DNA of 64,000 nucleotides from Margaritifera margaritifera (taxonomy: Eukaryota > Mollusca > Bivalvia > Unionida > Margaritiferidae). This document shows, in pieces, positions 44,603-55,318 of this stretch (within the stretch, counting starts at the first letter, position 1; the number at the start of each line of letters is the position of its first letter). The notes under the pieces were generated by a model, which was given only the letters and a program-made list of their open reading frames with translations, had not been told where the DNA came from and made no database searches. A program made the position numbers and the translations under genes. Location of the stretch: NCBI GenBank assembly GCA_029931535.1, contig JAQPZY010001048.1:1014001-1078000 (forward strand). The letters are read 5' to 3'.

Positions 44603-45745
44603 ATATACTCGCTTATAAGTTGATATTTTTTACTTAAAATTCGATTTATGCAGAGTAGGTGTCGTTTATAAGGGCGACATTAAAATTTTTTTATAAATCT
44701 AAGGTAATGTTGGAAACTCTAGATGTTTGCAGTACATAAAAATACTGTCAATTCATATATTTTTATGTTTTCATGCCACTATTCCTATGCAGTAATGCAT
44801 ATATGGTATGCACTGTGTTTATCCGTTTCATGACGGTATTCATTACACAATACTTGTATCTTCAGTTATTTGGATTTTAATAATTTGAAAATATTACCGG
44901 TAAATTAAATACTACCTACCGCAAAGTGAAGTGTCCATCAATGTTGTTTACCGTGGGTGTTTACTAGTAAGTATATTGCTTTCATTTTTGTGCAAGTCCA
45001 AACAACCTGTATTTGTATTAATATTTGTGTTTTGCTGTATAAAGACTGTGCTTGATGCAATAAAAGTTTTGATTTAATTTGTATTTTCTTTTTCCACAAG
45101 TCAGATTGAATTCCCAATTGATATTTCCCAAGTTACCTGCCAGTGCACATGGGACTAGACAACGATGTAGGATTTCAGAACTTTATCAGACAATGAGGAT
45201 TAATTCTTGGACTTTGTACCAGATGACATTAGATAGTGACATTTATAGGATACCGTGAATCATAAAAATGTGGACTTAACTTTAATTGTTTATTTGTATG
45301 ATGTGTGGAATTAACATATTACGGGGTATTGTGAATCGGATCATTCTTAACTACTATTTTTATACCATTATGTGACCTATAATTGAATTCATGGATTTAT
45401 AATATAAATGGATTTAAAATGTCAAGCATTATGGATTTCAATGGACTTTTATTACACGAAGATGAACAAATTTTAAGTTGTCAATTTATTTGTGACATAT
45501 TTCACTCAATAATATAATTGTATTTTACACTGGTTTTATCTCTATTTTTCTTATCTATCTATCCAGTTTGGCTTGTTTTTATTTCCAAAGTGCATTTCTG
45601 ACTCACTGAGAAGTCACCCCTTCAGACAGATTTGACTTGCAAAATACACTCTGACTTATAGGAGGGTCAAAGAGAAATTGATTTTTTGCAGCCCTAAAAA
45701 GGGGGGGTCAACTTATAGTCGAGTCGACTTATAATCGAGTATATA
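44603..45745. mobile_element. DNA-transposon relic with ATATACTCG...TATAAGT ends
   Basis: The left end ATATACTCGCTTATAAGTTG is mirrored at the right end by ACTTATAATCGAGTATAT (45728-45745), giving a terminal inverted repeat of about 18 bases. Just inside the right end the motif is doubled (CAACTTATAGTCGAG followed by TCGACTTATAATCGAG). The 1.1-kb interior has no open frame of note, so it is non-autonomous or decayed. The superfamily is not determined and I cannot define a target duplication. Confidence 0.65.
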
Positions 45746-46593
45746 CGTAGCTTGTCACCACATACTGGGTAGTTATGCAGTATCCATTTTTATATTGTGA
45801 GACTCATTAGATTCAAACTTTGTGGCTGGAGAGTACAATGTATTTGTTAAACAAATAACCTGATGCTGTTTTGAATATCAGCATATTCACAAGTGAACGA
45901 CCAGATAAATTGTTGTCTTTTAGGGAATTGACATTTTCATAACATTAATCTAATTTATGAAATAAAATATTTTTTCTAGATTTGGTAATGAAGATGCTTA
46001 GACTGATAAATCTATCCCCATAATGATTTTTGTTAATAACCATCAGAATAAAATTTTAAAAATCAATATGGGCACAGATTTATCAGTCTAGAAGACATTC
46101 TGTTGTTACTGTACATGTATTTCATCTTAAATTTTTCCTAGACAATCGAATGTGCAGGTTCAGCTTAAAAGCGGAAATTGCTTAAATTGCAATTCTATTT
46201 TTAGTTGGTTTGTACTGATTCTCAACTTACATATAGAATATTGGAGTTTGAAGTCTTTCACAAGTAAAAGATATTTTCATGCTCCAGGAGTTTGTTTTAA
46301 TGTTATAAATACCTGTTTCACTGACCTGTGAGGTTGAAACAAAAAGCATGTGGCTTCATTTGACAAGATAATTGCTTTACAAAAGGACCACCTAACACAA
46401 TTTAATATGAATTTATTGAGGTGCTTATGATGAAATTGATTGCTTGGGAAATATGAACAGCTAAACTTTGAATGTTGTCATTTATAAAGAAAATTTACCA
46501 TGGATCATCGAAGCATACTGTTTTTGTGTCAACTGAAATACAATAGGGATTTTGGAAATTGTTAATTAATTCACCAAGCCAATCATCAACAGG
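45746..46593. other. Gene-free stretch containing a hairpin
   Basis: Probably upstream or intron of the RDM1-like gene. Contains the inverted repeat at 45996-46094 (separate entry); nothing else recognised. Confidence 0.5.
45996..46094. repeat. Imperfect inverted repeat, ~36-bp arms
   Basis: TAGACTGATAAATCT then CCCCATAATGATTTTT on the left pairs with AAAAATCAATATGGG and AGATTTATCAGTCTA on the right with a loop of about 28 bases. It could be a MITE tip pair or a hairpin-forming transcript. Confidence 0.8.
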
Positions 46594-46739
46594 CATACAT
46601 ACATACATACATACATACATACATACATACATACATACATACATACATACATACATACATACATACATACATACATACATACATACATACATACATACAT
46701 ACATACATACATACTTACATACATACATACATACATACA
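46594..46739. repeat. (CATA)n microsatellite
   Basis: About 36 copies, one interruption near 46713. Tyr-Ile-His-Thr and Val-Cys-Met-Tyr frames across it are artefacts. Confidence 0.97.
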
Positions 46740-46788
46740 AAGCCAATAAGTTAAACATAATTTTCTTACATGCTTCATTATTATTCAG

Positions 46789-46907
46789 ATGGAATTATGA
46801 TGATGTATAATGGAGTAGAACTAATTGATTTCACAAGACCTGATGGAAGCAGAAGGAATTTGTTCATTACCAACATCCCAGCTTCCCTCCATGAGGATGA
46901 TGTAGTT
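46789..46907 (+). CDS. RDM1: RDM1-like gene, exon a (start of RRM)
   Basis: RDM1 (RAD52 motif-containing 1) is a small nuclear/cytoplasmic protein that binds nucleic acid through an RNA-recognition motif and a RAD52-like motif. This exon follows the acceptor TTATTATTCAG and encodes MMMYNGVELIDFTRPDGSRR then NLFITNIPASLHEDDVV, the first beta strand (RNP2-like LFITNI) and helix of an RRM, ending at donor GTGAGT in phase 0. The first possible Met in frame is at 46797; an upstream exon may exist because the acceptor looks real. It joins in frame to the exon at 48707. Confidence 0.75.
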
Positions 46908-46925
46908 GTGAGTTTAAATGCAGAT

Positions 46926-46965
46926 TGATTGCTCTCTCTCTCTTTCTATCTCTCTCTCTCTCTCA
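46926..46965. repeat. (CT)n microsatellite
   Basis: CT dinucleotides with interruptions, 18 bases into the first intron seen here. Confidence 0.9.
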
Positions 46966-47772
46966 CAATAAGTGTACCTTATGAAGGGGTGAAATGATAC
47001 ACCAGTGCCACATATCAATACATATTGTGATAAACAACCTTTGGTTTCATACATTATCGATACACATATCAACTTGAAGGTTTTTGTCATCTTTAGTAGG
47101 TTTCTCATTGGTAGGGTGGTACCATTTTATATATGTTGACATATTGGTCATATTTCCAGTATGCATATTACAGACAGATATGAACGTGTCATCCTTTCAT
47201 ATGCTGCTTTCATTCTTTACAAGTAACAAAAGTACTTCCAGACTACCTGCTAGTCATTGGTCATTCTAATTCATCTTTTCGGCCATTTGAGGCTGCTCCA
47301 TTTGATTGGATGCAGGTCACCGCATCCTTTGTTTTGCATAAATGCTTGAAAAACATCTTATTACCAATTTCATGTCTTCACTTAAATTTGGAAGGCATTA
47401 CAGTGTTATCTTCAAAATATAAAAAATAGTGCAATTTCATCATGCAAGAAAAATCTTTTCTAGAAAAGGTCCGGGTGCCAGAGATGACTAACAACTGAAT
47501 CCCTCACACTATACTTACTGCAGATGCAAAAACAACTGCCACAACCACAGGCACTTGTTTCTGTCAGTGAAAACAGAAAACTATTTACAACACCCACTCA
47601 GCTTCTACAAATTAACAGAAGCTGACTAACTCATGCTTCTCAAAATCTGCTCCCTCGCCAATTCCATGCTAATTTTTTTTTATCTCATCACCACATTCAG
47701 TTACTAATTACATATATCAACATAGTGAAGACATTCCAAATATGTTCCCAATGTACAGTTTAAATACTTTAC

Positions 47773-48063
47773 AATCATTTAATAGGCTTTTTAATGCAAA
47801 GTTTCTCTGTTGCTTTGTATCTGCTTGGATCGAGTTTAGATGCCTATATTTCCGGTGTGTCGTGCAGTGAATAAGCTACATTCAGTTCTGATAGGTGGTT
47901 ATTTTTTTACCCTGGGCTAGAACAAACCGTAGCAAACAATCTGAATTGAATGTAGCATTTGTCACTGCATGACACACTGGAAGTGTAGGCCTCTAAACTT
48001 GATCCAAGTGGACAAGATATAAAGCAACAGAAAAACTTTGCATAAAAGTGGCTATTAAATGAT
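47773..48063. repeat. Large foldback element with ~120-bp imperfect arms
   Basis: The left arm 47773-47905 and right arm 47935-48063 are reverse complements with scattered mismatches. Tips ATCATTTAATAG and CTATTAAATGAT are exact. Internal shared words include ATGCAAAGTTT, CTGTTGCTTT, TTGGATC, AAGTTTAGA, GTGTGTC, TGCAGTGA and CTACATTCA. The loop is about 30-40 bases. It lies in an intron of the RDM1-like gene, so it would be transcribed as a long hairpin. No coding capacity. Confidence 0.85.
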
Positions 48064-48706
48064 CAGTATGGTACTTCAGTTGTAAATGGGGAACAAGATT
48101 GGAATGTACCCATTACATTGATATATGTTATTTGTGACTGAGCATGTGGATGGGTAAAATAAATATCATGGAATTGGCGATGGGGAGGGGGACATATTTT
48201 AAACCACACAAGTTAGTCACCTTATGTTAATTTGTAGAAGGAAAGTGGGTGGTTTAAAAAGTTTTTCTTTTTTACTGACAAAAAAGAGTGCCTGTGACAG
48301 CTCTCTCAGATGAATTATCAATTTAAAGAATAAAAAGGCAAACGACTAATAATTATTCATGACAGCTGAAGATTAAGCGAACTTGTATAGGGTAAGTATC
48401 GTTTTGTATCGATTCTTCATCTCTTGTATCAATATGGGTATTGATATATCAAGATTATCAGTACACTGATATATCGATGAATTGTTTCACCCCAAGTAGA
48501 AATATATATATACATTCATAGAACTAGACAGAAGAGTACAGAAATGTAAACATACAGAAAGACAGATAACATACAGACAGAGAGATAGGAAGATAATGGG
48601 TACATGACAATATTAAAACCTATAATAATGACAGTTAAAGTCAATTAAAAACCTGCATTTTTTAGCAGACCAGTCTAACCATTGGAATTGGTCTTTTTTA
48701 TTGCAG

Positions 48707-48910
48707 AGTCTTTTCTACACTATATTTGGTAAGTATGGACTGATATATGGCATTCAGGTGTTTCCAGTCAGATGGCAGTTTGATGACAAGAAAACTGCAA
48801 ACCAGTCGGGAGGGTACTATGGCTTTGTCACTTTCTACTCTAGTCTGAATGCAGCAGTGGCAAAGGAGGACCTTAAGAACAAAGTTGTTATTGAAGGAAT
48901 TGAGTGCAAG
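48707..48910 (+). CDS. RDM1: RDM1-like gene, exon b (core of RRM)
   Basis: A 204-bp exon, phase 0 at both ends, between acceptor TTTTTTATTGCAG and donor GTCAGT. It encodes SLFYTIFGKYGLIYGIQVFP then a Lys/Asn-rich loop, GGYYGFVTFYSSLNAAVAKE (RNP1-like GFVTFYS) and IEGIECK. Together with the preceding exon this makes one complete RRM fold. The word order (sequence like FGKYGLIY..VRVFP, then FYS..AA..A) matches the N-terminal half of RDM1 proteins. The intron after it begins with a (CATA)n repeat only 50 bases downstream. Confidence 0.85.
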
Positions 48911-48960
48911 GTCAGTCACATTACACAGTCATTATTTCTTCTGTATTTAAAGAAAGTGAG

Positions 48961-49058
48961 CCATACATACATACATACATACATACATACATACATACAT
49001 ACATACATACATACATACATACATACATACATACATACATACATACATACATACATAC
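48961..49058. repeat. (CATA)n microsatellite
   Basis: About 24 tetranucleotide copies in an intron; frames through it are artefacts of intron read-through. Confidence 0.97.
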
Positions 49059-50590
49059 TGTATTGGTGGCAATGACTGGTTGTCAGCATTTGGATCTTGT
49101 GCTAAAATGTGGTGTGAAATTGCTTGAATTATCATAAAATATACAGACTAGTTTTGTTTGCAAGCAAGGCATAGTATTTTTAATTTTGGAATCATGAAAC
49201 TTTCAACAGCCAGGTCTTCGGTACACACATTTTTTTGTGAACTTCTCTTTTATTTGATCTGTTTATTCAAATCGCGTATCAATCAAGTAGTGTTTGTGTT
49301 ATCAAACAGTGTCCAAGTGATTGTAAAGGGAATAAGTGAAGTTGCTTAGGCCTGATCTTAGTAAATAAGGAGATTAAGACACCTGTTAATTGATTGTCAA
49401 TGCCTTATCATCGTTTTAATCAAAAGACTAATTGCACGTGAGTGTGCTTTGATACCTCGTTTTGATAAGCATTATTTAGCACAATTTAATCCATCATAAT
49501 TTAAATCTTTCTGGAATGTTTGGAATACTTAAATTGTATCATATTTAGAAAAATAGTGCCAAGATTTTGGAATTTATTTTCTTTGTTGACTGTTAAAAAA
49601 TTTTAAATTTAAGAGGAGAAATAACAACTTAAGATAATCCTTGAATTGAACTGTGTGTGTACTGTGATATTGTTATTCTTTTCACAGTAGTCTAGTTGTA
49701 TTCACTTATTGCTCCAAAACACACAAGCAAGGAAAAATAATGTGTAGTCAGTACTTTTTTTTTCTTTGGCTGGATATTCATGGACATAACTGATTAGATA
49801 AGAGTTTATTGTTACAGTAATTAAAACTTGGTTGTATAACCCTGGGAAGTATTTCCCAGTGTGTTATTTTCCATGATGATACATGGGAGAGTTACCTCTG
49901 TGGCAGTTTACGTGTACGTACCACAGTGACGAGTAGCACAATCAGTTTAAATATTGTATTCCTGCATGTTGCCATTACCATGGTAATGCATGGGAAATCA
50001 CCATGTTGCATGAGTGGTACTGCGCATCATATGAGAAAGGTCCAAGAACATTACCTCTAAGTCAACTCATGGCTTTAGATACATGTATGTACAGTAGCCA
50101 GGGTTATTTGCTGGTGTTGTTGTGGTGGTAGCATGATTTCTTGTACTCATTCAAGTTGCATCTCAGATGAAGCTTGTCCAGGGCTCATAATTAGGGGTAG
50201 TCCACTAGCCTGAGGCTGTTAAATTTCCTATCAGACCAGTAATTTTTATAATTTCAATAGTCCAATGTTATGGCTAGTAAAGTTTCAGTTGTCGCCATTC
50301 AGCTTTTCGAGGGAAAGAACTAGGGAAGATTCAGCAGGACTAGTACATTTCTCAATCTACTAGTCCTTCTGGCTACATAGAAATTTATGTTAAATTCTAA
50401 GCCAGTGGACATGAAAGATATTGAAAACATTTTAAGATAGTACTATGCTGTAAAAGAACAGTAGTAAAAAGAAATTGGATTTGCAATGGCACATTATTGA
50501 AAATATTGTTTATACTTTTTGTGTCAAGTGTCTTCAAAAGATGGTAGACTCTTACTTTGGTTTTATACTGTGAATTTTGCTATTTTTAAT
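49059..50590. other. Intron of the RDM1-like gene
   Basis: AT-rich intronic sequence; nothing recognised. Confidence 0.6.
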
Positions 50591-50790
50591 TTGGGTTCAA
50601 ATCCTGATAAGGGAGCTCAGTTGGTAGAGTGTCAGACTCACAATCCAAGGGTTCCAGGTTTGTTACCCATCCAGGCCAGCCCAGTTAAACTGCCTCTGTG
50701 TCCTTGGGAAAGGCACTTAACTCCTATTTACTCTCCATGGTATAGCCAATAATGTGGTAAAAGTTCCTTTAAAACACAGAACTTTTTTTG
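50591..50790 (+). mobile_element. tRNA-derived SINE, intact head and tail
   Basis: The head GGGAGCTCAGTTGGTAGAGTG at 50611 is a strong tRNA-like A-box region; GGGTTCCAGGTTTGTTACCC is a decayed B-box/T-loop. The body CTGTGTCCTTGGGAAAGGCA and GGTATAGCCAATAATGTGG matches copies at 8490-8655 and 32440-32710. A perfect B-box word GGTTCAAATCC lies just upstream at 50594-50604, perhaps from an older adjoining copy. Confidence 0.75.
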
Positions 50791-51138
50791 CACAAACCAG
50801 GCTGGATCAATCACCCTGGTGTGTTTCTATGTAAGGCATGTCACTCCAATGTCATATCATGATATAACCTTTCATTTGTTGATGTGTCAGTTAAACCAAA
50901 TCAGGTACTCAATGAATCAATCTGCACCACTTTTTGTGCCTTTTGTGGTTGTATAAATTATGAAGTTACAGATCCAACAAACAATGCTCTCTCTGAAAAC
51001 AGTGGGATACCTTCTTATATCAACAGATTTTTAAGTGCCAATGAAAATGTCATTTGCGCAAAAGCAGGAACATTTATACCCACAAAAATAAATGAATTTA
51101 CAGTACATCATACCATATCTATGGGATTTCATTTTCAG

Positions 51139-51258
51139 ATATCATTTGCAAAGAGAAAGAAGAAAATCCAAGAAAGTCCGATTTTACACTTCTCAAGATG
51201 TCGAGAACTAGCAAACTATTACCTTGGTTTTAATGGCTGGTCTTCACAAATTAAACTG
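51139..51258 (+). CDS. RDM1: RDM1-like gene, exon c (RAD52-like motif)
   Basis: A 120-bp exon in phase 0 between acceptor TTTCATTTTCAG and donor GTAAGT. It encodes ISFAKRKKKIQESPILHFSR then CRELANYYLGFNGWSSQIKL. The C-RELANYY-GFNGWS-IKL string is the signature that names the RDM1 family, and is the strongest evidence for the gene assignment. The upstream open frame from 50884 is intron read-through and should not be annotated as protein. Confidence 0.9.
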
Positions 51259-51844
51259 GTAAGTGAGAGGAAGAATTTTGACTGATACAGAGGCTATCAA
51301 TTTTCTTCATTTTTTTTTATATCTTGTCTGAATCAGCAGATTACTTTCCCAGGACTGGAAAAAATCCTAAAATGATCTACTTGCAAGGAACTTAGCTTTT
51401 GGTGAAGGACATGATTTTTCAGACTTTTCCATGATGCCTGCTATAGAAAACTTCTCTTTCAAAAAAGTTTCTCAATACAAATGCTAATTTGTTGGATTTA
51501 GGATATCATTAGATACTACAACCAAATTATGGTTAAAACCTTAATTTTACTAACATAAAAAGAACAAAAACTTTTATTGTCCATGCTGCACTTCTACTGG
51601 TTTAGAGTATATTTGAGAGTAGTCCAGTGATAGATAGTGTAAGCTGGTGTAATTCTGACACTATTTTGCACTATAGGTGAGGGCATATATGGCTAAATTG
51701 TGTGCAACCTCACAACAAAGACATAGGCATCAGGGACCATCTTAGAGCCTCAAAACATTTTGAAGTCACTTTTCCCATGAGGCAAAATAGGAATATGCAG
51801 GTTTTATAGGATATTCAAGTATAATTGATTGTATAATTACTTGT
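51259..51844. other. Intron of the RDM1-like gene
   Basis: No feature recognised. Confidence 0.6.
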
Positions 51845-52780
51845 TTATATGCCTGCCACAAGGCACAGCTTATTATGTTGTGGTGTCGTTCCATCCATCT
51901 GTTACCAGTTTTGTTTGTGCACCATGACTCAAGTTCTCCATCATCTACAGTTATATATCTGGATTGCACTTTCGGTAAAGAAGAAGCCTGTCGACTTGGG
52001 GGTCAAAGATTAAAAGTTAAGGTAAATGTGACTGACAGAAGAAAAATGGTTTCTGCATAATAAAATTAATTCTACTTACATCACAGACCTGGACCAAAAT
52101 TTGTGGATGGCTTGCACTTGGGGTAAGGAAGAAGCCTATCAATTTTGTGGTCAAAAGGCTAAAGGTCAAGGTCAATGTAAGAGAGAGAGAGAAGAAAATG
52201 GTTTCTGCACACAAATTTCATTTCTTGACCATGTACCTTTACCATGGTTTGTGATGACTTATTTGTTGAGTAAGAAAGAAACCTATTGATTTTGTGGTCA
52301 ATAGTTCATAGGTCATGGTCATTGTGGCTGAAACAAGAACAATGTTTTCTGTAAACTAACTTTAGTTTTAGACCATGATGTACCTTGTCCAAAGTTTATG
52401 AATGGCTTGCTCTTAAGGTATGGAAGAGGCCTATCAATTTGGGGGTCAAAAGGTCAAATGTTGGGGTTACTGACTCAAAGAAAAATGTGTTTTGTTGATT
52501 AACTTTTGTTCTAGAGTAAGCTCCATGACCAAACTTTGAGGATGGCTTGCACTTAGAGTAAGAAATAAACCAATAAATTCTGGGATCTAAATATCAGATG
52601 CCACAGTCAAGGCAAGTCTAATAAGAATATAATGGTTTCTGCACTGTATGTTTAGTTCAAGACTGCATACATTGACCAGAGGTCTAGATTATTGAGACCC
52701 AATGGTCAATAATCTCCAGAGTCAAGCATGCCTTAATAGTGCCTACATAAAGGACTATTAAACATTGGGCAGGCATATAA
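51845..52780. mobile_element. Non-autonomous element with 13-bp inverted ends and internal ~150-bp repeats
   Basis: The tips TTATATGCCTGCC (51845-51857) and GGCAGGCATATAA (52768-52780) are perfect inverted copies. Inside are about five degenerate direct repeats of ~150 bases, each with GGTAAGGAAGAAGCCTATC, TTTTGTGGTCAAAAGG, and AAAATGGTTTCTGCA-type words. Repeated AGGTCA words occur (AAAGGTCAAGGTCAATG near 52160). No open frame of note. Superfamily unknown; the architecture (short inverted ends, internal minisatellite) is common for bivalve elements. Confidence 0.75.
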
Positions 52781-54200
52781 ATTGCCATTCATAGTATTTT
52801 TGTCAATAAATTAGTTATTTGGAAAATATTGTTTCAAATGATAATAAGACTTGCATGGAACGGAATGAAAAGTATTAGAGGATTTTGAGAGAGATAGAGA
52901 AATTTATGTTGTGTTTGTATGAAAGAGACCACTTGGATTATGTGATGATGTGAGCATGCTAGAATAGAGACAGGCAGACAGACAGTTTTAAAGCATATTT
53001 CAAAAGGAACAGATTGAGCTGTAATTAAAACCAAAATTCAGATTGTTTATAAGCATTTTGTATCTGGTGTCTCTGCTACAGATTATACAATTAGTACAGA
53101 GTACAGGACAAATTATGACATAAACTCAAATATTGAAAACTCCTTGAAACTTTGGTAAGAGTTGGTTTCATCTTTGAAAAGTCATTGAATTTTGCTGACA
53201 AACTCAATGAATTTCACTTTAAACTCATTGAATTTGTCTTAGGGAAAACAAAACATTAAAACTGAATATAATATATAACTTGTTAAATTTTGAATTTATT
53301 TTTTTGTTCTTCATGTATTTTCTAAAAAAAACAATGAATTTATCAATACATAAAATGGGATAATATTGGGTGGATCAAATGACACACTACACATGTAGTT
53401 ACCAGATGGATTAGTGTCCCATTGCTCTAGTGGCATGATAATTTAGTTAATATGTGTTGTTGTTGTTTTTTTTCTATACTTGTACACATGTAATATGCAG
53501 TGATAAACAAAGTTGCATATAGAGAAAGTTCAATATCTGTAAGAATAAAATACTCCTTAAAAACTTTTGAAAGTCCTTGAAAACTCTTTGGAAAGTTATT
53601 GTAAAAGAACTCTCTGAGACTTTATGTTCCATGTATTAGCATTCAGTTAATCCTCAAAAAGTAATGGTGTTTCTTTTATCATGGTTTCTAATAAAGTCAT
53701 CCAAAAGGTTTATTGGTTTGACAAACATAACATTAATGGCATACATCAAGTTGTACATGAAGCCTGTCCTGTCAAGTAAAGAACTTTATTGGATGCTTTA
53801 GCACAACAAACACATGAAACGGCAGATAACATTGACTTCAGTTCATCTAATTGATGAAATAGCTCCGGGTATAGTTTTTAATGTGGCAGGACTCAAGTGA
53901 GACACTCTTAATATTCTGCCAGCCATGTGCCACTCCAGTGTACTAAAGCTGGCTTGGAACCTTTTCCAGGATCATCTCAAAAGATATGTACATGGCATAC
54001 ATCTGCTTTGAACAGACCTTATTATAATGTGACTTTATTCATAATGTGGTATATCTCTTTAACTCTCAGGTATTGTGTTATAATAAGAGGCAACTCTATT
54101 CATTAGATCCTGAAAAAACTGTAGATGGCAGCTCAGTCTGCTTTATCACAATAGCAGTCTTCCTGTCTCACATTGTGGTATGAATCGTACTAGACCTGGC
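52781..54200. other. Intron of the RDM1-like gene
   Basis: AT-rich; the words CCTTGAAA and CTTTGAAAAGTC recur near 53140-53600, but no defined repeat is seen. Confidence 0.55.
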
Positions 54201-54204
54201 TATG

Positions 54205-54400
54205 ACCCAGCATATTGGTTGGTTGGTTGGATTTTAACAGCACTTTCAATTCATTATTATCATGCAAAGAAGCTCAGTGCCATTTCCAAGAATACACTGA
54301 GGTATTCAACCCAGTTGGCCTGAGTGGGTATTGAACCCACAATCTTGGTATTACAATTTTGATGCTCTACCAGCTGAGTTGCTGTGGCTCCCCACAGCAT
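54205..54400 (-). mobile_element. tRNA-derived SINE (minus)
   Basis: On the minus strand the head reads CAACTCAGCTGGTAGAGC (A-box region, plus 54363-54380) and GTGGGTTCAATACCC (B box, plus 54325-54339), both excellent, followed by a body with TTGGAAATGGCACTGAGC and an end AGTGCTGTTAAAATCCAACC plus a GGTT simple stretch (CCAA on this strand). The open frame on the minus strand is an artefact. Confidence 0.8.
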
Positions 54401-54869
54401 TTTAGTGTTTAGTATCAGTTGCAACACCAAAAACAAGCATGTGTGCAAGATGGCTGGTAGACTTCTTTGATTGTGTTCAGTATGGATAATGTTAGCAAGA
54501 CTAACAATCCTACATGCCTACTGTAAAGGCTGGTAGACTTCATTGTGTACAGTATCGATGATGCTAGTTAGTGCAGAATGAACAATTCTACATGCCTACT
54601 GTAAAGGCTGTTTCTCTGAGGCATTAGGTGACAAAGAATGCATGCACATTTTGTTTTACTTACCAAAGAGTTTGCTAGAGAGCTTTGATACAGGGTCTAA
54701 TTAAATTTGCTAAGAATTTCATGTGTATTTCACATTCTGATGTGTTATTTATTCCATAGTATCTTAATTTTATGAAGATAAATTATGTTTGTTTGTTAAT
54801 AGTGAGGAACACAGTTACAAAATGTCAAAAATTTAATTGCCATGCCATCTGCTCAGCATTTGTTCACCA
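54401..54869. other. Intron with a short duplication
   Basis: GGCTGGTAGACTTC and TACATGCCTACTGTAAAGGC each occur twice within 54450-54610, a ~80-base direct repeat. Confidence 0.6.
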
Positions 54870-55318
54870 TTTTATAATTCCTATGACAGAACAGATTGTT
54901 CAGTGGAGCCTAGCAGTCCCTTTATAATTCCTATAACAGAACAGACTGTTCAGTGGAGCCTAGCAGTTCCTTTATAATTCCTGTGACAGGACAGACTGTT
55001 CAGTGGAGCCTAGCAGTCCCTTTATAATTCCTATTACAGAACAGACTGTTAGGTGGAGCCTAGCAGTCACTTTATAATTCCTATGACAGAACAGACTGTT
55101 CAGTGGAGCCTAGCAGTCCCTTTATAATTCCTATGACAGAACAGACTGTTAAGTGGAGCCTAGCAGTCCTTTATAATTCCTTTGACAGGACAGACTTTTA
55201 AGTGGAGCCTAGCAGTCCCTTTATAATTCCTATGACAGAACAGACTCTTAAGTGGAGTCTAGCAGTCCCTTTATTATTCCTATGACAGAACAGACTGTTC
55301 AGTGGTGCCTAGCAATCC
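54870..55318 (+). repeat. 50-bp minisatellite
   Basis: About nine copies of a 50-bp unit (TTTATAATTCCTATGACAGA, then ACAGACTGTTCAGTGGAGCC, then TAGCAGTCCC) with few differences. It is located in an intron of the RDM1-like gene. Confidence 0.95.

Noticed and set aside
46559..46810. Tyr-Ile-His-Thr repeat protein
   Set aside because: Frame of a (CATA)n microsatellite.
50884..51285. 133-codon protein
   Set aside because: Only the last 120 bases are an exon; the upstream part is intron, ending in a clear TTTCATTTTCAG acceptor.
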